Source of the DNA: an uncultured Alphaproteobacteria bacterium
GTDB taxonomy: Bacteria > Pseudomonadota > Alphaproteobacteria > HIMB59 > GCA-002718135
Direction of reading: 5' to 3'
Assembly (NCBI GenBank): GCA_902619055.1
Contig: CACNCW010000003.1
Span: forward strand, 1-47,467
DNA length: 47,467 nt
The stretch's first letter is position 1. Each line of letters opens with the position of its first letter. Made by a program: the position numbers and the translations under genes. This document shows, piece after piece, positions 45,197 through 47,467 of the stretch. Under the pieces are notes generated by a model, which saw only the letters and a program-made list of their open reading frames with translations, ran no database searches and had not been told where the DNA came from.

Positions 45197-46149
45197 AATA
45201 TGATAGAATAGAAGGAATAGATAAAGACATTTCCAAACTTGTTATGGGGTGTGATAACCAAGATGATATTAACGAAGCTTCAAAGTTGTGGGATCATTGG
45301 ATTGAAGTCGGTGGTAATATGTTTGATACAGCATTCATCTATGGTGGCGGTAATCACGAAAAAGTTTTAGGACAATGGTTAAAAAACAATAACAACAGAA
45401 AAGATGTTTTAATACTTGGAAAAGGTGCACACACACCTGATTGCAATCCTGAAGCTATTTCAAAACAATTAACAATCTCTCTTGAAAGAATGAATACAGA
45501 TTATGTTGATATTTATATCATGCACCGAGATAATACTGATTATCCAATTGATGAATTTATGGATGTTTTGAATCAGGAAAAAGAAAAAGGTAGAATCAAA
45601 ATATTTGGTGGTTCAAATTGGACAATACAAAGATTTAAAGAAGCAAATGAATGGGCAGAAAAAAATAATAAACAAGAAATGTCAATTTTAAATAATAATT
45701 TAGCACTAGCTAAAATGATTAAGCCTCTTTGGAATGGTTGCTTATCATCTAATACTGAAGAGATATTGGCATACCTAAATTCTTCACAAAAATCTCATAT
45801 GTCTTGGTCTAGTCAAGCAAGAGGTTATTTTTTACCAGATAATATAACACAAGAAATTGAAGATAAAATTACTAAGGCTGAAACATACCGAGCACCAGGT
45901 GAGAATTCAAGTGGTCCTATTAGTTGCTATGATAGTGAAGATAATAGAGAAAGAAAAAAAAGAGCTATGGAACTAGCTAATAAAAAAGGCTGTTCTGCTC
46001 ATAATATTGCAGCAAGCTGGACTATAAACCAGTCTTTTCCCTCTTTTGCATTAATTGGCCCTAGATCTGTTAAAGAGTTAGATACAACTCTTCCTTGTCT
46101 TGATATTGAATTGAGCCAAGAAGAAATTAATTGGTTGAATCTTCTCTAA
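45193..46149 (+). CDS. aldo/keto reductase
   Basis: A 318-aa TIM-barrel oxidoreductase. The catalytic tetrad is visible: D45 and Y50 in FDTAFIYGGG, K77 in LGKGAH, and H111 in IMHRD. An SNWTIQRF segment and SFALIGPRSVKEL near the end hold the NADPH-binding loop. It would reduce or oxidise a sugar carbonyl. The ATGA overlap with the Gfo/Idh gene suggests that the two enzymes work on the same sugar in turn, as in oxidation followed by reduction (inference). It is the last catabolic gene before the next SBP, 88 bp downstream. Confidence 0.9.
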   Translation: MKYDRIEGIDKDISKLVMGCDNQDDINEASKLWDHWIEVGGNMFDTAFIYGGGNHEKVLGQWLKNNNNRKDVLILGKGAHTPDCNPEAISKQLTISLERMNTDYVDIYIMHRDNTDYPIDEFMDVLNQEKEKGRIKIFGGSNWTIQRFKEANEWAEKNNKQEMSILNNNLALAKMIKPLWNGCLSSNTEEILAYLNSSQKSHMSWSSQARGYFLPDNITQEIEDKITKAETYRAPGENSSGPISCYDSEDNRERKKRAMELANKKGCSAHNIAASWTINQSFPSFALIGPRSVKELDTTLPCLDIELSQEEINWLNLL

Positions 46150-46227
46150 TATTACTAACAAATTGCGTTAATTTATCTGGTTGACTTTGTTGTTTAGATA
46201 TTGAATGTCATATTATAATTAATCAAA

Positions 46228-46233
46228 GGGAGG
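46228..46233 (+). promoter_or_regulatory. strong Shine-Dalgarno of SBP gene 46238
   Basis: GGGAGG in the context AAAGGGAGGA, four bases before the ATG, almost the same as at the other two SBP genes. Confidence 0.8.
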
Positions 46234-46237
46234 AAAA

Positions 46238-47467
46238 ATGAAAAAATTTTTTTCAATACTTTTAACTTTATTTTTACCCCTATCTTTCACTAATGTTTCT
46301 AAAGCTGCAGGGCATATGGAAGCTGAAGTTATTCACTGGTGGACATCTGGTGGAGAACAAGCTGCTATTTCTCAATTTGCAGAAGCTTGGCAAGAGATGG
46401 GCAACACTTGGATTGATACTGCTATTACTGGTGGTGACAATGCAAGAGGAACAACTGTAAACAGAATTATTGGTGGAAATCCACCAACTGCAGCACAGTT
46501 TAATATTTCAAAACAATTTGTAGACTTAGTCGAGCAGGGCTTACTTCAATCACTTGAAGAAGTTGCATCTGCTGAAGGATGGAGAGATTTTATTTATCCA
46601 CCTGAACTAATCGAAACTTGCGAATTTGAAGGTGAATTTTATTGTGTACCAGTAAACATTCACAGTTGGCAATGGATGTGGATTAACAACGATGTATATA
46701 AACAAGTTGGTCTACCAGTACCTCAAACATTTGAAGAATTTTTAGCTGGTGCTCCAACTATACAAGATGCAGGAATTATTCCTTTAGCACTTGGTGGACA
46801 AGGATGGCAAGAATCTGGAATGTTTGATGTTGTTGCGTCTTCAATAATGGGCTTTCCGTTAATGCAATCAATTTATAGAGATAAAGATGTTGATGCATTT
46901 AGAGATGGTAGATTTGAATCAGTTTTAAATACTTTCAGAGAACTAAATACATTTACTGATGAAGGATCACCTGGAAGATTGTGGAATGATACAACAGCAA
47001 TGGTTATCGAAGGTAAAGCTGCAATGCAAGTTATGGGAGACTGGGCAAGAGGTGAGTTTGCTGTAGCAGGTAAAGAAGCTATGGTAGATTATTCTTGTGT
47101 TATTCCAGGAAAAGAAAAATATGTTGCACTTGGTGGTGATGTATTTGTATTCCCAAAAAACGACGATCCAAAAGTGAAGGATGTACAATTAGCTATGGCT
47201 AGTATGATGGTAAATCCAACAGTACAAGCTAAATTTAATAATGCTAAGGGATCATTACCAATGAGACTAGATGTAGATACTTCTGCAGCTGATGCTTGTA
47301 TGCAAATGGGTTTAGATTTAATTCAAAATCCTGATGCAATTATGAGAGAAAGTGATGATTGGAATACACCTGCATTTACAAGTGCTTGGGATGATATCAT
47401 TTCTGAATTCAGAAATGATCCTAATTACACCGTTGCTCAAGTGATGGATGATCTTGAAGGTGTTTTA
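46238..47467 (+). CDS. sugar ABC transporter substrate-binding protein (GtsA-like), partial at the right edge
   Basis: An open frame of 410 codons with no stop before the window ends. The signal peptide MKKFFSILLTLFLPLSF ends near residue 23-25 (SKAAG). The mature start AEVIHWWTSGGEQAAISQF matches the glucose/mannose-type SBPs (GtsA of Pseudomonas and similar CUT1 proteins), followed by GGNPPTAAQFN and an aromatic VPVNIHSWQWMWINNDVY segment that would bind the sugar ring. The family length is about 410-420 aa, so only a few residues are cut off. Its permease and ATPase genes probably follow to the right. Confidence 0.9.
   Translation, partial: MKKFFSILLTLFLPLSFTNVSKAAGHMEAEVIHWWTSGGEQAAISQFAEAWQEMGNTWIDTAITGGDNARGTTVNRIIGGNPPTAAQFNISKQFVDLVEQGLLQSLEEVASAEGWRDFIYPPELIETCEFEGEFYCVPVNIHSWQWMWINNDVYKQVGLPVPQTFEEFLAGAPTIQDAGIIPLALGGQGWQESGMFDVVASSIMGFPLMQSIYRDKDVDAFRDGRFESVLNTFRELNTFTDEGSPGRLWNDTTAMVIEGKAAMQVMGDWARGEFAVAGKEAMVDYSCVIPGKEKYVALGGDVFVFPKNDDPKVKDVQLAMASMMVNPTVQAKFNNAKGSLPMRLDVDTSAADACMQMGLDLIQNPDAIMRESDDWNTPAFTSAWDDIISEFRNDPNYTVAQVMDDLEGVL

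Noticed and set aside
46190..46219. TTGTTT-18-TATAAT promoter before the right-edge SBP
   Set aside because: Transcription would start at about 46226, inside the Shine-Dalgarno sequence, so the mRNA would lose its ribosome binding site.
1..47467. CRISPR arrays, insertion sequences, prophage or integrase genes
   Set aside because: No regularly spaced repeats, transposase motifs or att-like direct repeats next to the tRNA genes were found by eye. The island borders show no clear transfer scar.

Overview
The window reads as a chromosomal segment of a small, streamlined, AT-rich marine alphaproteobacterium. The evidence is the alphaproteobacterial gene order rodZ-like/ispG/hisS/prfA/prmC/DUF4167, a 41-residue alpha-type L36 protein, an ELM1-family protein, poly-A/T-rich intergenic DNA and very tight packing. 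No gene-free stretch exceeds about 225 bp. Five convergent gene pairs meet within -4 to +1 bp. A SAR11-like or HIMB59/AEGEAN-169-like organism fits best; the many sugar ABC transporter genes make the latter my leading guess, which is inference only.

The left half (1-24375) is housekeeping. A + strand block carries the end of a RodZ-like protein, ispG, hisS, prfA, prmC and a DUF4167 protein. Next come a minus-strand trio (acetyltransferase, flavin reductase, M23 peptidase), tRNA-Val(GAC), a DUF2177 membrane protein, a polyprenyl diphosphate synthase, GMP reductase, a gamma-glutamyltransferase and rpmJ. A minus-strand run follows: carA, carB, greA, ELM1-like, a 2OG-Fe(II) oxygenase and trxB. 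Divergent from carA is the macromolecular-synthesis operon yqeY-dnaG-rpoD plus a metallo-beta-lactamase gene.

The right half (24372-47467) is accessory: a glycoside/sugar uptake and catabolism island. Module A has, on the minus strand, a PhyH-type dioxygenase, a GH4 glycosidase with a reading-frame break, and a PanB-like protein without its metal ligands. Divergently on the + strand it has a second GH4 glycosidase, an intact flavin-dependent tryptophan-halogenase-family protein, and a complete Opp/Dpp-type ABC transporter (SBP, two permeases, double ATPase) with a 66-residue unknown protein. GH4 enzymes beside an Opp-type SBP recall the alpha-galactoside (agpA/melA) locus of Sinorhizobium meliloti. 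After tRNA-CAU (probably Ile2), module B has a Gfo/Idh oxidoreductase, an MFS transporter, a class II fructose-bisphosphate aldolase, a second PhyH protein, a sugar SBP followed by a single-chain MalF-MalG fused permease, a second Gfo/Idh oxidoreductase, an aldo/keto reductase and another sugar SBP that runs off the right edge.

The three SBP genes share a strong AAAGGGAGGA ribosome binding site. Two of them are followed by a GC-rich hairpin before their permease genes, which would favour excess SBP over membrane components. No transcription regulator gene was seen in the island. The halogenase, the frameshifted GH4, the ligand-less PanB homologue, the fused permease and the EKP-less Gfo/Idh protein are the main things worth a second look.
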